This document shows, piece after piece, positions 29,075-38,115 of a stretch of 64,000 nucleotides of DNA. The stretch comes from Pseudomonadota bacterium. GTDB taxonomy: Bacteria; Pseudomonadota; Alphaproteobacteria; Rhizobiales; Hyphomicrobiaceae. The notes under the pieces are model-generated. The model was not told where the DNA came from, ran no database searches, and saw nothing but the letters and a program-made list of their open reading frames with translations. The translations under genes and the position numbers were made by a program. The stretch lies in contig JAFECG010000031.1 of the NCBI GenBank assembly GCA_018242215.1, forward strand, positions 121,375 through 185,374. The letters are read 5' to 3'. The stretch's first letter is position 1. Every line of letters begins with the position of its first letter.

Positions 29075-29647
29075 CTACCGCCTCACGCGGCGGCGGAAGT
29101 CCTGATCAGGCGGAATCTGGTCGGCCGGAACGTTGGCACTCGCTGCACCGCCTGCGGCTGCCGCTTGGCCGGGATTGTCCGACGGTGCCACCGTGCTGGC
29201 GCCGGGATTGTCCTCGGCGACGGTCCGGCTCGGTTTCTCGCACTGGGTCAGCCAGACATCGTAGGTCGGGTGCTCAAGGCCGTAGATGCCAGGGCTTTCG
29301 GCGAACATCCAGCCGGTGAAGATGCGTTTCTCGGAGCCATCGAGCTGGGTCTCGTCGATCTCGACGAACGTATCGGTCTTCGGCTCGTCGGTCGGCGGGC
29401 GGGAATAGCAGGCACGCGGCGTTATCTTGAGGGCGCCGAACGTCGCCGTCTGGTTGAGCGCGATTTCGATCTTGGAGATGTGCGCCGTCACCTTGTCGAG
29501 CGCAGAGAAGACGGCAACCTGATTTTCAATGCGGTCGGCGTCGGCGGGCGTCGTCATTGCGCAGACGGCTCCCGAGACCAGCGCTGCAGAAGCAAACAGA
29601 CTCGCGTGGCGCCCGAAATCTCGCAAATACGTCGGTCTCAATTGCAA
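29075..29647 (-). CDS. DUF2155 domain-containing exported protein
   Basis: A ~190-residue protein. After a signal peptide (HASLFASAALVSGAVCAM) comes a DUF2155 domain with ITPRACYSRPPTDEPKT, FTGWMFAESPGIYGLEHP and YDVWLTQC, including a likely disulphide pair. The Ala/Gly/Pro-rich tail is disordered. There is no suitable ATG; TTG 29647 has GGGGAA 6 bases upstream and starts just before the signal peptide. The frame is open to 29809, but that overlaps the NDUFA12 gene. The pairing with NDUFA12 is conserved in alphaproteobacteria, yet the function is unknown. Confidence 0.75.
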   Translation of the reverse strand: MQLRPTYLRDFGRHASLFASAALVSGAVCAMTTPADADRIENQVAVFSALDKVTAHISKIEIALNQTATFGALKITPRACYSRPPTDEPKTDTFVEIDETQLDGSEKRIFTGWMFAESPGIYGLEHPTYDVWLTQCEKPSRTVAEDNPGASTVAPSDNPGQAAAAGGAASANVPADQIPPDQDFRRRVRR

Positions 29648-29723
29648 AATCCATTCCCCAGAGGCGTGCCGTGACGCCTCGCCGGATTGCCCACGAAAGG
29701 GGGCGATTTTTCGTTCGACCGAA

Positions 29724-30122
29724 TTAATTCGGCTTCCACGCCTTGTAATCGCTTGATGACTTGGCCCGCTCGCCCTTGCCGAGGATCGAGCCTTTGGGGC
29801 GATAGGCACGGGCCGTGCCGGTCATGTTCATCTGATGCGGCTTCTGCCAGGGTCGCGGATGATAGCGCTCGTCGGTCGGTGGCGTATCGACGGTATAATG
29901 CATCCAGCCGTGCCAATCCGGAGGTATCTGGCTCGCTTCCGACAGCTTCGGATAAATCACCCACCGGGCAGGAACACCGAGCGGCCCAACGCCACTCCTC
30001 TGGACATAATAGCGGTTCCCGAACTGATCCGCGCCGACGAACTTGCCCTTACGCCATGTGAAAAGACGCGTTCCCCAGGTGTTGCCGCCCCACCAAGAGA
30101 AGATCTCGCTGAATAAGCTCAT
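29724..30122 (-). CDS. NADH:ubiquinone oxidoreductase subunit NDUFA12 homologue
   Basis: A 132-residue homologue of the mitochondrial complex I accessory subunit NDUFA12 (B17.2). It shows FSWWGGNTWGTRLFTWRKG, VGADQFGNRYYVQR, RWVIYPKLSEASQIPPDWHGWMHYT and the DTPP-rich tail with PWQKPHQMNMTGT. The ATG at 30122 starts at MSLFSEIFSWW. The protein is expected on the matrix/cytosolic arm of complex I; this subunit is restricted to alphaproteobacteria and mitochondria. Confidence 0.9.
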   Translation of the reverse strand: MSLFSEIFSWWGGNTWGTRLFTWRKGKFVGADQFGNRYYVQRSGVGPLGVPARWVIYPKLSEASQIPPDWHGWMHYTVDTPPTDERYHPRPWQKPHQMNMTGTARAYRPKGSILGKGERAKSSSDYKAWKPN

Positions 30123-30370
30123 GTCCGGCCATCCATTTTCCCGCCGCTCTCCACTCAACGCATTAGCGGCACTTCGGCTCTGATGTCCAGACGCCAGAGT
30201 GCCGATGCAGGCGTGCAACAGACGTTGTGCGGAATCGCACTAAGGTCGGCTCCAGCGCGGGCGCAAAAATGGCGAAATCAAACTTCGTCCACATGGCCCC
30301 CAGCCGCTTACGCCTGAAAAATCCCGAATAATCTGCGACAATCCGGTCATCCGGCCGGAAGTTGTTCACA

Positions 30371-30386
30371 CCACTAGATCTAGTGT
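30371..30386. promoter_or_regulatory. NrdR box 1 upstream of nrdJ
   Basis: CCACTAGATCTAGTGT contains the perfect 14-bp palindrome CACTAGATCTAGTG (30372-30385). It matches the NrdR-box pattern ACACTATATATAGTGT well. It lies about 380 bases before the nrdJ start. NrdR is encoded at 19.0 kb. Confidence 0.8.
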
Positions 30387-30401
30387 TCGTTGCCTCTGCC
30401 A

Positions 30402-30417
30402 CCCCAATATGTATTTA
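30402..30417. promoter_or_regulatory. Candidate NrdR box 2 upstream of nrdJ
   Basis: CCCCAATATGTATTTA is a weaker match (about 9 of 16 to the consensus, core AATATGTA). Its centre lies 31 bp, about three helical turns, from the centre of box 1, the phasing usual for paired NrdR boxes. Confidence 0.55.
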
Positions 30418-30764
30418 AAATCCCTTGTCGGTCTCGCGACGAATCTCATAGCCTCGGGGCCGTTGCGACATTCGTAAGACGACCCATCCGAGATCGGTTG
30501 AAGACGTCATCGCAGCTGTTTCGTAGCGTCCCTGCGTAAGCGCGAAAGTCTTCGTCGCAATCATTGAGTTTGGCCGGCAGGAGCCGGCGAAGGGCCGTCA
30601 GGGTCGCTTCGCTGGCGCGGGGAATTGCGGCCTGAGTAGCGTCTGTCGGGTCAGGCGTTTCGATCCGCTGATGTGCCGGGTGCAGGACCGGCGCGGAAGC
30701 GAACACATCACATACGGCATGCGGACGGGGTTCCGTTTGCCGCGCAATTCGGGGGCACTTCCAC

Positions 30765-33700
30765 ATGAAGATCACGCGGCGTTTCACGAAAGCCGGCCTT
30801 TCTCCCTACGCTTCGATTCCGTTCCGGCGTGCGACGTCAGAAATCAAGAACCCCGACGGTTCGATCGTTTTCCGTCTCGAGGGCTTCGACGTTCCCGAAC
30901 AGTTCAGCCAGGTCGCGGCCGACATCCTGGCGCAGAAATATTTCCGCAAGGCGGGCGTGGCGCGGCGCCTGAAGCGGTGCGAAGAAACGCAGGTTCCCTC
31001 CTGGCTGTGGCGCTCTGCCCCGGATGACGCCGCTCTTGCCGAGCTGCCGGAGAACGAGCGTTTCGGCGGCGAGACAGACGCGCGCCAGGTGTTCGACCGT
31101 CTCGCCGGCACATGGACGTACTGGGGCTGGAAGGGCGGCTACTTCACGTCCGAAGAGGATGCGCAAACGTTCTTCGACGAATTGCGCTATATGCTCGCGA
31201 TGCAGATGGCGGCACCGAACTCGCCGCAGTGGTTCAACACTGGCCTGCACTGGGCCTATGGCATCGACGGCCCTGGCCAGGGCCACATGTACGTCGACTA
31301 CCAGACGGGCGAGCTCGTGCACTCGTCGTCGGCATATGAGCACCCGCAGCCGCACGCCTGCTTTATCCAGTCGGTCGCGGACGACCTCGTCAACGAGGGC
31401 GGCATCATGGATCTGTGGGTCCGCGAGGCGCGTCTCTTCAAATATGGCTCCGGCACGGGCTCGAACTTCTCGTCGCTGCGCGGCGCGAACGAAAAACTGT
31501 CGGGCGGCGGACGCTCGTCGGGCCTGATGAGCTTCCTCAAGATCGGCGACAGGGCGGCGGGCGCCATCAAGTCGGGCGGCACGACGCGGCGCGCGGCGAA
31601 GATGGTCGTCGTCGACGTCGATCATCCAGACATCGAGGAATACATCGGCTGGAAGGTGAAGGAAGAGCAGAAGGTCGCGGCCCTCGTCACCGGTTCGAAG
31701 ATCTGCCAGAAGCGGCTCAAGGCCGTCATGAAGGCCTGCGTCAACTGCGAAGCGGAAGGCGACGCCTGCTTCGAGCCGACGAAGAATCCAAAGCTCAAGA
31801 TCGCGATCCGCGAGGCCAAGCGCGACGGCGTTCCGCAGAACTACATCCTGCGCGTCATCCAGTTTGCCAAGCAGGGCTACAAGGACATCGAGTTCGACAC
31901 CTACGACACCGACTGGGACAGCGAAGCTTATCTAACCGTCGCCGGGCAGAATTCGAACAACTCGGTGCGCGTCACCGATGAATTCCTCAACGCCGTCGTC
32001 GAGGACAAGGACTGGAAGCTTCTCTCGCGGCTCGGCAACAAGGTGACGAAGACGATCCGCGCCCAAGATCTCTGGGAGCAGATCGGGTTCGCGGCGTGGG
32101 CGTCGGCCGATCCCGGCATTCAGTTCCACACGACGATCAACGATTGGCACACGTGCCCGCAGTCGGGACCGATCCGTGCTTCCAACCCGTGCTCGGAATA
32201 TATGTTCCTCGACGATACGGCGTGCAATCTCGCATCGCTGAATCTGCTGCGCTTCCGTCGCGAGGACAAATCGTTCGACATCGAATCTTACGAGCACGCC
32301 TGCCGGCTCTGGACGATCGTGCTCGAAATCTCGGTGCTGATGGCGCAGTTCCCATCGCGGCAGATCGCGGAGCTTTCCTACCGGTATCGCACGCTCGGCC
32401 TTGGCTTCGCGAACATCGGCGGCCTTCTGATGTCGTCCGGCATTCCATATGACTCCGAGGAAGGCCGCGCGATTTGCGGTGCGATCTCGGCGATCATGAC
32501 AGGTGTCGCCTACGCGACGAGTGCGGAGATGGCGGAAGAGCTTGGCCCCTTCCCCGGCTACGCGCCGAATGCGCAAGACATGCTGCGCGTGATGCGCAAC
32601 CATCGCCGTGCGGCGCATGGCGAAGCCGAATTCTACGAGAAGCTGTCGGTCGCGCCGGTACCGCTCGATCACGAGGCTCTGACCGACTGGCGGCTCGGAG
32701 AAGCGGCGAAACGCGCCTGGGACCAGGCGCTCGAACTCGGCCAGGAGCATGGCTATCGCAACGCGCAGGCGACCGTCGTTGCGCCGACCGGCACGATCGG
32801 TCTCGTCATGGACTGCGATACGACCGGCATCGAGCCCGACTTCGCGCTTGTGAAGTTCAAGAAGCTCGCGGGCGGCGGCTACTTCAAGATCATCAACCAG
32901 TCGGTGCCGGAAGCTCTCCGCGCGCTCGGCTATCGCGAAAGCCAGATTGCCGAGATGGAAGTCTACGCGGTGGGTCACGGCTCGCTCGCGCAGGCTCCGG
33001 CGATCAACACCCAGACGCTCAAGGCTAAGGGCTTCACGAATGAGGCACTCGCCAAGATCGAGAAGGGTCTTGCGACCGCGTTCGACATCAAGTTCGTGTT
33101 CAACCGCTGGACGCTCGGCGACGACTTCCTGTCCGGCAAGCTCGGTGTCCCGGCCGACAAGCTCAACGATCCGTCGTTCGATCTCTTCGCGCACCTTGGG
33201 TTCTCGAAAAAAGACGTCGACGCTGCGAACGAGCATGTCTGCGGAGCGATGACACTCGAAGGCGCGCCGCATCTGAAGCCGGAGCACCTGCCGGTCTTCG
33301 ATTGCGCCAATCCGTGTGGCAAGACGGGCAAGCGCTACCTTTCGGTCGAGAGCCACATCCGCATGATGGCGGCGTCGCAGCCGTTCATCTCGGGCGCGAT
33401 CTCGAAGACGATCAACATGCCGAACGACGCAACAGTGGAAGACTGCAAGCAGTCCTACATGCTGTCATGGAAGCTGGCGCTCAAGGCCAACGCGCTCTAC
33501 CGCGACGGCTCGAAGCTGTCGCAGCCGCTGAACAGCCAGATCCTCGGCGATGACGCGGACGAGGCTTTGGATGCTGCGGAAGCACTGATGAGTCAGCCGC
33601 TCGCCGCTCGCACGGCGACCATCACGGAAAAGATCGTCGAGAAAATCGTCGAGCGCGTCGTCTATGTCGATCGCGAGACGGCAAAGGGGCGCGACAAGCT

Positions 33701-34529
33701 TCCGGGCCGCCGCAAGGGCTACACGCAGAAAGCCGCTGTCGGCGGACATAAAGTGTATCTGCGCACCGGCGAATACGACGATGGCCGCGTCGGCGAAATC
33801 TTCATCGACATGCACAAGGAAGGCGCCGCCTTCCGCTCGCTGATGAACAACTTCGCCATCGCGATTTCGCTTGGCCTGCAGTACGGCGTGCCGCTGGAAG
33901 AGTACGTGGAGGCCTTTACCTTCACGCGCTTCGAGCCGGCGGGCCTCGTGCAGGGCAACGAGACGATCAAGAACGCAACGTCGATCCTCGACTACATCTT
34001 CCGCGAGTTAGCGGTGTCGTATCTCGGCCGTCACGATCTGGCGCACGTCGATCCGCGCGAGATCGTCGGCGAGACGGGGCTCGGTTCGAGCGACGACGAA
34101 ACGGACGAGCAGTTGGCGTTCGATCTGCCCGAGAGCGTGACGAAAATGGTGTCGAAGGGTCTCGTCCGTGGCGCGGATGTCGTTCGTCTGGTCAGCCGGA
34201 CGGCAACGCACACCGCCGCATCGCCCAAGGCTGCATCGCTCGGCGCGGCGGCCGTGCAGGCGGAGACGAGCTTCGATGTGTCCTCGCGCTTCGTCGAGCA
34301 AACGCTGACGCACGGTGCCAACGCTTTGACGGCGCTGAGCGAGGAGATGCATTCGGCGGTGGCGTCGCCCGTGCTGACGAAGTCGGAGCTTTACAAGCAG
34401 CGTCTCTCGGAAGCGAAGTTGCGCGGCTACGAAGGCGTCGCCTGCAGCGAGTGCCAGAACTTCACGATGGTGAGGAATGGCACGTGTTTGAAGTGCGATA
34501 CGTGCGGAAGCACGAGCGGGTGTAGTTGA
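30765..34529 (+). CDS. nrdJ: Vitamin B12-dependent ribonucleoside-diphosphate reductase (class II)
   Basis: A 1254-residue class II reductase making deoxynucleotides with adenosylcobalamin. Cys476 in SNPCSEYM is the predicted thiyl cysteine. Cys199 ([12 protein letters not shown]) and Cys487 ([12 protein letters not shown]) form the predicted redox pair; the 476-487 spacing of 11 matches Thermotoga NrdJ (322-333). A family insertion with [14 protein letters not shown] is present near 325. The C-terminal third has a TSCPD domain ([19 protein letters not shown]) and ends in a cysteine-rich tail [10 protein letters not shown]...CLKCDTCG that may re-reduce the active site. Two NrdR boxes precede it. 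The enzyme works with or without oxygen. Confidence 0.97.
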   Translation: MKITRRFTKAGLSPYASIPFRRATSEIKNPDGSIVFRLEGFDVPEQFSQVAADILAQKYFRKAGVARRLKRCEETQVPSWLWRSAPDDAALAELPENERFGGETDARQVFDRLAGTWTYWGWKGGYFTSEEDAQTFFDELRYMLAMQMAAPNSPQWFNTGLHWAYGIDGPGQGHMYVDYQTGELVHSSSAYEHPQPHACFIQSVADDLVNEGGIMDLWVREARLFKYGSGTGSNFSSLRGANEKLSGGGRSSGLMSFLKIGDRAAGAIKSGGTTRRAAKMVVVDVDHPDIEEYIGWKVKEEQKVAALVTGSKICQKRLKAVMKACVNCEAEGDACFEPTKNPKLKIAIREAKRDGVPQNYILRVIQFAKQGYKDIEFDTYDTDWDSEAYLTVAGQNSNNSVRVTDEFLNAVVEDKDWKLLSRLGNKVTKTIRAQDLWEQIGFAAWASADPGIQFHTTINDWHTCPQSGPIRASNPCSEYMFLDDTACNLASLNLLRFRREDKSFDIESYEHACRLWTIVLEISVLMAQFPSRQIAELSYRYRTLGLGFANIGGLLMSSGIPYDSEEGRAICGAISAIMTGVAYATSAEMAEELGPFPGYAPNAQDMLRVMRNHRRAAHGEAEFYEKLSVAPVPLDHEALTDWRLGEAAKRAWDQALELGQEHGYRNAQATVVAPTGTIGLVMDCDTTGIEPDFALVKFKKLAGGGYFKIINQSVPEALRALGYRESQIAEMEVYAVGHGSLAQAPAINTQTLKAKGFTNEALAKIEKGLATAFDIKFVFNRWTLGDDFLSGKLGVPADKLNDPSFDLFAHLGFSKKDVDAANEHVCGAMTLEGAPHLKPEHLPVFDCANPCGKTGKRYLSVESHIRMMAASQPFISGAISKTINMPNDATVEDCKQSYMLSWKLALKANALYRDGSKLSQPLNSQILGDDADEALDAAEALMSQPLAARTATITEKIVEKIVERVVYVDRETAKGRDKLPGRRKGYTQKAAVGGHKVYLRTGEYDDGRVGEIFIDMHKEGAAFRSLMNNFAIAISLGLQYGVPLEEYVEAFTFTRFEPAGLVQGNETIKNATSILDYIFRELAVSYLGRHDLAHVDPREIVGETGLGSSDDETDEQLAFDLPESVTKMVSKGLVRGADVVRLVSRTATHTAASPKAASLGAAAVQAETSFDVSSRFVEQTLTHGANALTALSEEMHSAVASPVLTKSELYKQRLSEAKLRGYEGVACSECQNFTMVRNGTCLKCDTCGSTSGCS

Positions 34530-34535
34530 GGAATA

Positions 34536-35291
34536 ATGAGCACGGCAGACGCGCTATCCTTCCTTCCGTCGCGACCTCTGAAACTGTTCTACGTTGTGTC
34601 GCGACGGATTCTTACGCGTATCGTGAGAGAATGGCCGCGTTCCATTCTAGGTTTGCATGCGACGGTCCTGACAACACTGGTCGCATGCACACTCGGCTAT
34701 CTTGCGGTGTATTCGTCTCTCGCTAACGAGACGTGCTGGAAGCCTCTACTTGTTAACGTTGTCGATAGCCACACATCGACTCTCAGCCTTCTAATTTTTC
34801 TCGATCTTGTACGACGGTTCCTTAGATCTTCGGTGCTGGTGTCAGTCGCTCTGGCTGGCGCGGATTTATACGCGCTCGGCGTGGTCATAGTCGGACTGAC
34901 AACTATTTCGGCGTTGGTATCGTTTGACTCGTCCGATACCAAAGCTGAGATGGAAAAAAGTTCTGGGGTTATAAAGGATTGTTATAATCGCTTAAGCAGT
35001 GACCGCTCCGCAGCAATGGATCTAGAGAGGGACCGCCGTTCAGAGCTGCACGCCTGTTTGAAGATGGTAGAAGACAAAGAATTGCAGCTGCAGCTGGAGA
35101 TTTTCAAGTGCACCATCACTAAGCAGTCGGCGCTCGACTATTTGGAGGTTTTGAAGCACAGCTGCGATAGTGAACAACGCAATCTTGATCAGGCGGAAAT
35201 AGCTACCAATCGAGCGCTCGCTGCAGAGCGTTCTGAGTTGAAGAAGCCTCCGGATTTTGCCTGTCGCCCGAATATTCCGCAAGATTTGTGA
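34536..35291 (+). CDS. Membrane protein with C-terminal coiled coil, unknown function
   Basis: A 251-residue protein I do not recognise. It has three or four hydrophobic stretches (~42-62 TVLTTLVACTLGYLAVY, ~80-92 TLSLLIFLDLV, ~98-128 with VLVSVALAGADLYALGVVIVG). A long charged helical region with coiled-coil character follows (~130-240, many Glu/Lys/Leu). Five cysteines lie in the tail. It begins 6 bases after the nrdJ stop with only GGA as a weak Shine-Dalgarno, so it may be cotranscribed. Its base composition is clearly less GC-rich than its neighbours, which suggests a recent acquisition. Confidence 0.6.
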   Translation: MSTADALSFLPSRPLKLFYVVSRRILTRIVREWPRSILGLHATVLTTLVACTLGYLAVYSSLANETCWKPLLVNVVDSHTSTLSLLIFLDLVRRFLRSSVLVSVALAGADLYALGVVIVGLTTISALVSFDSSDTKAEMEKSSGVIKDCYNRLSSDRSAAMDLERDRRSELHACLKMVEDKELQLQLEIFKCTITKQSALDYLEVLKHSCDSEQRNLDQAEIATNRALAAERSELKKPPDFACRPNIPQDL

Positions 35292-35292
35292 C

Positions 35293-35474
35293 TGGAGCCT
35301 GAGAGCGCACGCGATGCGCGTTCGGGGATCCAGCGCGAGACTCGGGCGTAGCCGGGTCGAATTATTTCAAGGCGCCATTAAACGTGGCGCCTTGATGGTT
35401 TCTGCGCCTTCGGCGATTCTTATGCTGGATCCCCGGCCTGCGACGTGGCTTCGCCACGCTTGGCTGAGGATGAC
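35293..35474. repeat. Intergenic palindromic repeat, copy 4
   Basis: It contains GGGGATCCAGCGCGAGACTCG and TATGCTGGATCCCCGGCCTG in opposite orientation and ends GAGGATGACG, sharing the core with copies 1 and 2. It carries an extra perfect hairpin AAGGCGCCA-TTAAACG-TGGCGCCTT at 35369-35393. Confidence 0.75.
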
Positions 35475-35686
35475 GGAAAGCGAGCATCACACATGCGGGC
35501 GAACAGCGTGATGTTCGTTGAAGTCGCCCGTCTTTTAATAGGCGCCGAGCGACGGCTTTGCGTTGCGATCTGATCCGCTCACGATTTTAGGAATGACGCA
35601 TCCACACTCTCGGCGTTGCCCTTCTCTCGCCATCGTTTGTTATAATATATGTTAATTATTGATCTGATGAAAAGAGGGAATATGCG

Positions 35687-35962
35687 ATGGCGATTTTCGT
35701 CCGAGGGAGATGCGTTCGAGACTTGAGCTTATGCCGAAGTCCGCGAACGCCGCACGCAGGTCGTCTGGCATCGACCGTTGTGCCGATCGTAGCGCTGCTA
35801 TCGGTGCTCGCGGCCGGTGCCGCGCGTGCCCAAGCGGGAGGAGACGGCGGCATCGTCACGTCGGAAGCCGACAATCACATCGTGCGCCGGTGCGAAGAAG
35901 GCTCCAAGCAGGAGCATTGCTATTGGACGAAGGCCGGAGGGAAGGCCGTCGCCCGGCATTGA
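35687..35962 (+). CDS. Small secreted protein, unknown function
   Basis: A 91-residue protein with a long basic n-region, a hydrophobic core (STVVPIVALLSVLAAGAARA) and a signal-peptidase site near ARAQA. The mature part is about 43 residues and holds a cysteine pair (RRCEEGSKQEHCYW). AGAGGGA lies 8 bases before the ATG, and a TATAAT-like box lies at ~35640. I do not recognise a family. Confidence 0.6.
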   Translation: MAIFVRGRCVRDLSLCRSPRTPHAGRLASTVVPIVALLSVLAAGAARAQAGGDGGIVTSEADNHIVRRCEEGSKQEHCYWTKAGGKAVARH

Positions 35963-36193
35963 AACGAAAAGCTTGGCGAGGCGGCATCGCGCGCGGCGCT
36001 CGGGGCGGACTGAATGATACGGCGGCCGGTTCGGCCGCACCGTAAGTGGGTCTGCGACCGCAACCCGTTCGGAGACGTACCGCGCGTTGTCGTCATGGCG
36101 ATCCGACCGGAGACACATATTTGCGCGTAACAGTTGACGCGCCGGCAGGTTTTGACGAGCTTGGTGCATCTCGCGTTGTGTTGGAGGCTCGCC

Positions 36194-37195
36194 TTGCAGC
36201 CGAAAGTCCTCGTCCTCGCCTGGGCTCTGCTCTTCGTCGTCGCCTTCGCTGTCGTCTACCGATTTTTCGCATGGGTCGGACGGCGTTTGAGACAGCGACG
36301 CGTGGCCAAAGCAGCTCCGCTGCCTGTGCCGATTTCCGAAACGATGGCCGATGCGGCGATGGCACCAATCAGCGGATCTTCGACTAAAGTCTCAGAGCCC
36401 AAGTCCGCTCCGCCTCGCGATACCCCGGCGCTTCCTCCGACGATCGCCACTGCCCCACCGCCATCGCCTCCTCCTCCGCCGACGTCGGCTCCTGAAGCCG
36501 GCCCTCGTGCGGACGTGACGAAGCCGACGCCGGTTGCAGAGCATGCACCCGTCGCTCGGGCAATGCCCGTCGGAGCCGGAGCGGTGATGGCAGCGCGGAT
36601 CGCGGCGGCGGCTCGCACCGCCTTGGCGCCCAGCGTCGCCGCCACGCTGCCACCATTCCGGCAACCGAGTGTCGCGGCCACGCTTCCGCCCCGGCCGGTT
36701 GCATCGCCCGTTCCCGTACCGAGTCAGCAAGCGAACGCAACCGTTCTCGAAGAGCGGCGGCAGCCTGAGATCGTCTCAAGTGCGGATGAGCAAGAGGCAT
36801 CGGCCGTCGGCACGGCAATGCCGGAGAGCGGCGCATCCGCGAGCATGCCGCTACGGGATCCCGACATCGGCGACACGCAGAAGTCGATTTTGCTTCGTGC
36901 CTGGCGGCTCGGAACCGAAATTCCGAGTCTCGATCTGCGCCTGAGGGATGCGCGTGATCGGAAAGCCGTGCAGACGCCGAAGACCGCGCGCGGATCGTCG
37001 GGAGCGAGTGGCACTAGGGAGTTGAAGGTGCTCGCTCCCAAAACCGTCCCGGAGAAAATGCCGGCGCGGCGGATCGGCCTGAAGGGTGGCGACGAGGGTG
37101 TTCTCGCCTCGGCAAAAGCGCAGACACGCGTCGTCGGGGTGCCTCCGCGCGTCTCGCGCGTGCTCTCTCTCCACCCGTTCTCCGATTTGCCCTGA
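36194..37195 (+). CDS. Proline-rich single-span membrane protein, unknown function
   Basis: A 333-residue protein. An N-terminal transmembrane helix (VLVLAWALLFVVAFAVVYRFF) is followed by a basic stop-transfer segment. A long disordered Pro/Ala-rich region follows (~55-230), containing PPPSPPPPP and a near-exact tandem PSVAATLPP...PSVAATLPP. The C-terminus is short and basic. The start is a TTG at 36194 with a perfect GGAGG 6 bases upstream; the frame is open upstream to 36134 without a better signal. The architecture recalls periplasm-spanning or cytosolic anchor proteins, but no family is recognised. Confidence 0.6.
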   Translation: MQPKVLVLAWALLFVVAFAVVYRFFAWVGRRLRQRRVAKAAPLPVPISETMADAAMAPISGSSTKVSEPKSAPPRDTPALPPTIATAPPPSPPPPPTSAPEAGPRADVTKPTPVAEHAPVARAMPVGAGAVMAARIAAAARTALAPSVAATLPPFRQPSVAATLPPRPVASPVPVPSQQANATVLEERRQPEIVSSADEQEASAVGTAMPESGASASMPLRDPDIGDTQKSILLRAWRLGTEIPSLDLRLRDARDRKAVQTPKTARGSSGASGTRELKVLAPKTVPEKMPARRIGLKGGDEGVLASAKAQTRVVGVPPRVSRVLSLHPFSDLP

Positions 37196-37198
37196 AGG

Positions 37199-37221
37199 GC
37201 CGGACGAACCCCGTGTCCGGC
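37199..37221. repeat. GC-rich hairpin after the proline-rich protein gene
   Basis: GCCGGAC (37199-37205) and GTCCGGC (37215-37221) form a 7-bp stem with a 9-base loop, 4 bases after the stop at 37195. It has no T-run. A possible transcript end. Confidence 0.45.
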
Positions 37222-37388
37222 GTGCCACGGCGGGCTGCGGAACGGCTACCGGTGCCACGCGGCGGGACGGTACGAGGCTCCAGGCCGATTCTCTTGCCCC
37301 GGCTGAAATTCTCTTGTTTTTCGCGCTTTTCATCGAGCCCCGGATAAGGCCCGCGTAAAGCTCCACATCTTATCCTCATTGCCCCCCA

Positions 37389-37411
37389 TTCTCCGCGGCG
37401 TCCGCGGAGAA
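37389..37411. repeat. Perfect 10-bp inverted repeat upstream of the 37485 gene
   Basis: TTCTCCGCGG-CGT-CCGCGGAGAA is a perfect palindrome with a 3-base centre, 73 bases before the ATG at 37485. No T-run follows. It could be an operator for the downstream gene or a terminator-like structure. Confidence 0.55.
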
Positions 37412-37484
37412 GCGCTGGTTCGGCCCGAGCGAATCAGATCACTTTCCTCGTGTCCAAGTGATTGAGAACGCAGCGGAGTTAGAG

Positions 37485-38102
37485 ATGAACCAGCATGCAA
37501 CGCATGCCCCATTGTCGGTCTACATGCTCGCCGATCATCTCGATGCCACGCTCGCTGCGGGCGAGGACATCGTCGCGCGTGGCAGCCAATGGCGGACACT
37601 CGCCGAGACGCGCGGCGATCCGGCCGAGTTCGTGGCACGTCAGCGGAAGATCGTCGACGAGATCCGCGTGCTGGAGTTGATGCTGGTCGGGCGCATTCTG
37701 AAGGCGCGGACGCACGCCCTGACGCTCGCAGAATACGATGACCGGTTCCGCGTCGTCGGTAAGCTCTTCGCCTCGGGCACCGCCATCCTGCTCGACGCAG
37801 TCGAGGAAAGCGGGGACGCGCGCAGTTCGGACTTCGACACGGCGGACGAGGTGATCGCCTACGTTCGTAGTCGCGGCCTGATTGCGCCGGACGCCGCCGT
37901 CGTGCGCCGTGCCGCCGACCTGACGATCGATGACACCTTTCTCGTTGCAAAGCGCATGGCCCTTGGGCCTCTTCTCGACATGGCGGCTGCTTTCCTCGAT
38001 GCGCTCGACGTGCAGTATGAGCTTTTCGTCGAAGAAGGGCCGGCGCTCGCGAAGGCCCCGATGCTCGAACTCGACGAAAGCGAGCGCTTGTCTCTCAACT
38101 GA
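37485..38102 (+). CDS. Conserved alpha-helical protein of unknown function, with a decayed paralogue nearby
   Basis: A 205-residue, mostly helical cytosolic protein with no signal peptide or membrane segment. GGAG lies 6 bases before ATG 37485; an upstream in-frame codon at 37458 is less likely. The C-terminal segment LVAKRMALGPLLD and LDVQYELF, with the end LELDESERLSLN, is matched by a broken reading frame on the same strand at 41987-42223. The family therefore had at least two copies here. I do not recognise a known domain. Confidence 0.7.
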   Translation: MNQHATHAPLSVYMLADHLDATLAAGEDIVARGSQWRTLAETRGDPAEFVARQRKIVDEIRVLELMLVGRILKARTHALTLAEYDDRFRVVGKLFASGTAILLDAVEESGDARSSDFDTADEVIAYVRSRGLIAPDAAVVRRAADLTIDDTFLVAKRMALGPLLDMAAAFLDALDVQYELFVEEGPALAKAPMLELDESERLSLN

Positions 38103-38115
38103 CGCGAAGGTCGCA

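Larger units (their letters stand above)
30123..30764. other. Long non-coding leader region of nrdJ
   Basis: A gap of 642 bases between the divergent NDUFA12 and nrdJ genes. It holds the NrdR boxes at ~30371-30417, leaving up to ~345 bases of potential 5' leader. I looked for a cobalamin riboswitch (B12-box-like sequence) and did not find one. A small GC hairpin GCCGGC-AGGA-GCCGGC near 30570-30586 is the only other structure noted. Confidence 0.55.

Noticed and set aside
30163-30402. 79-codon open frame on the - strand upstream of the NDUFA12 gene
   Set aside because: It spans the NrdR box and has no sequence feature of a real protein.
30418-30764. Cobalamin riboswitch upstream of nrdJ
   Set aside because: Expected from the enzyme type, but no B12-box-like sequence or suitable helices were found by eye.
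30446-30787. 113-codon open frame on the - strand in the nrdJ leader
   Set aside because: It overlaps the nrdJ start and has no Shine-Dalgarno, signal peptide or recognisable domain.
31932-33356. 474-codon open frame antisense to nrdJ
   Set aside because: nrdJ motifs are intact throughout; the antisense product is Arg-rich with no family motif.
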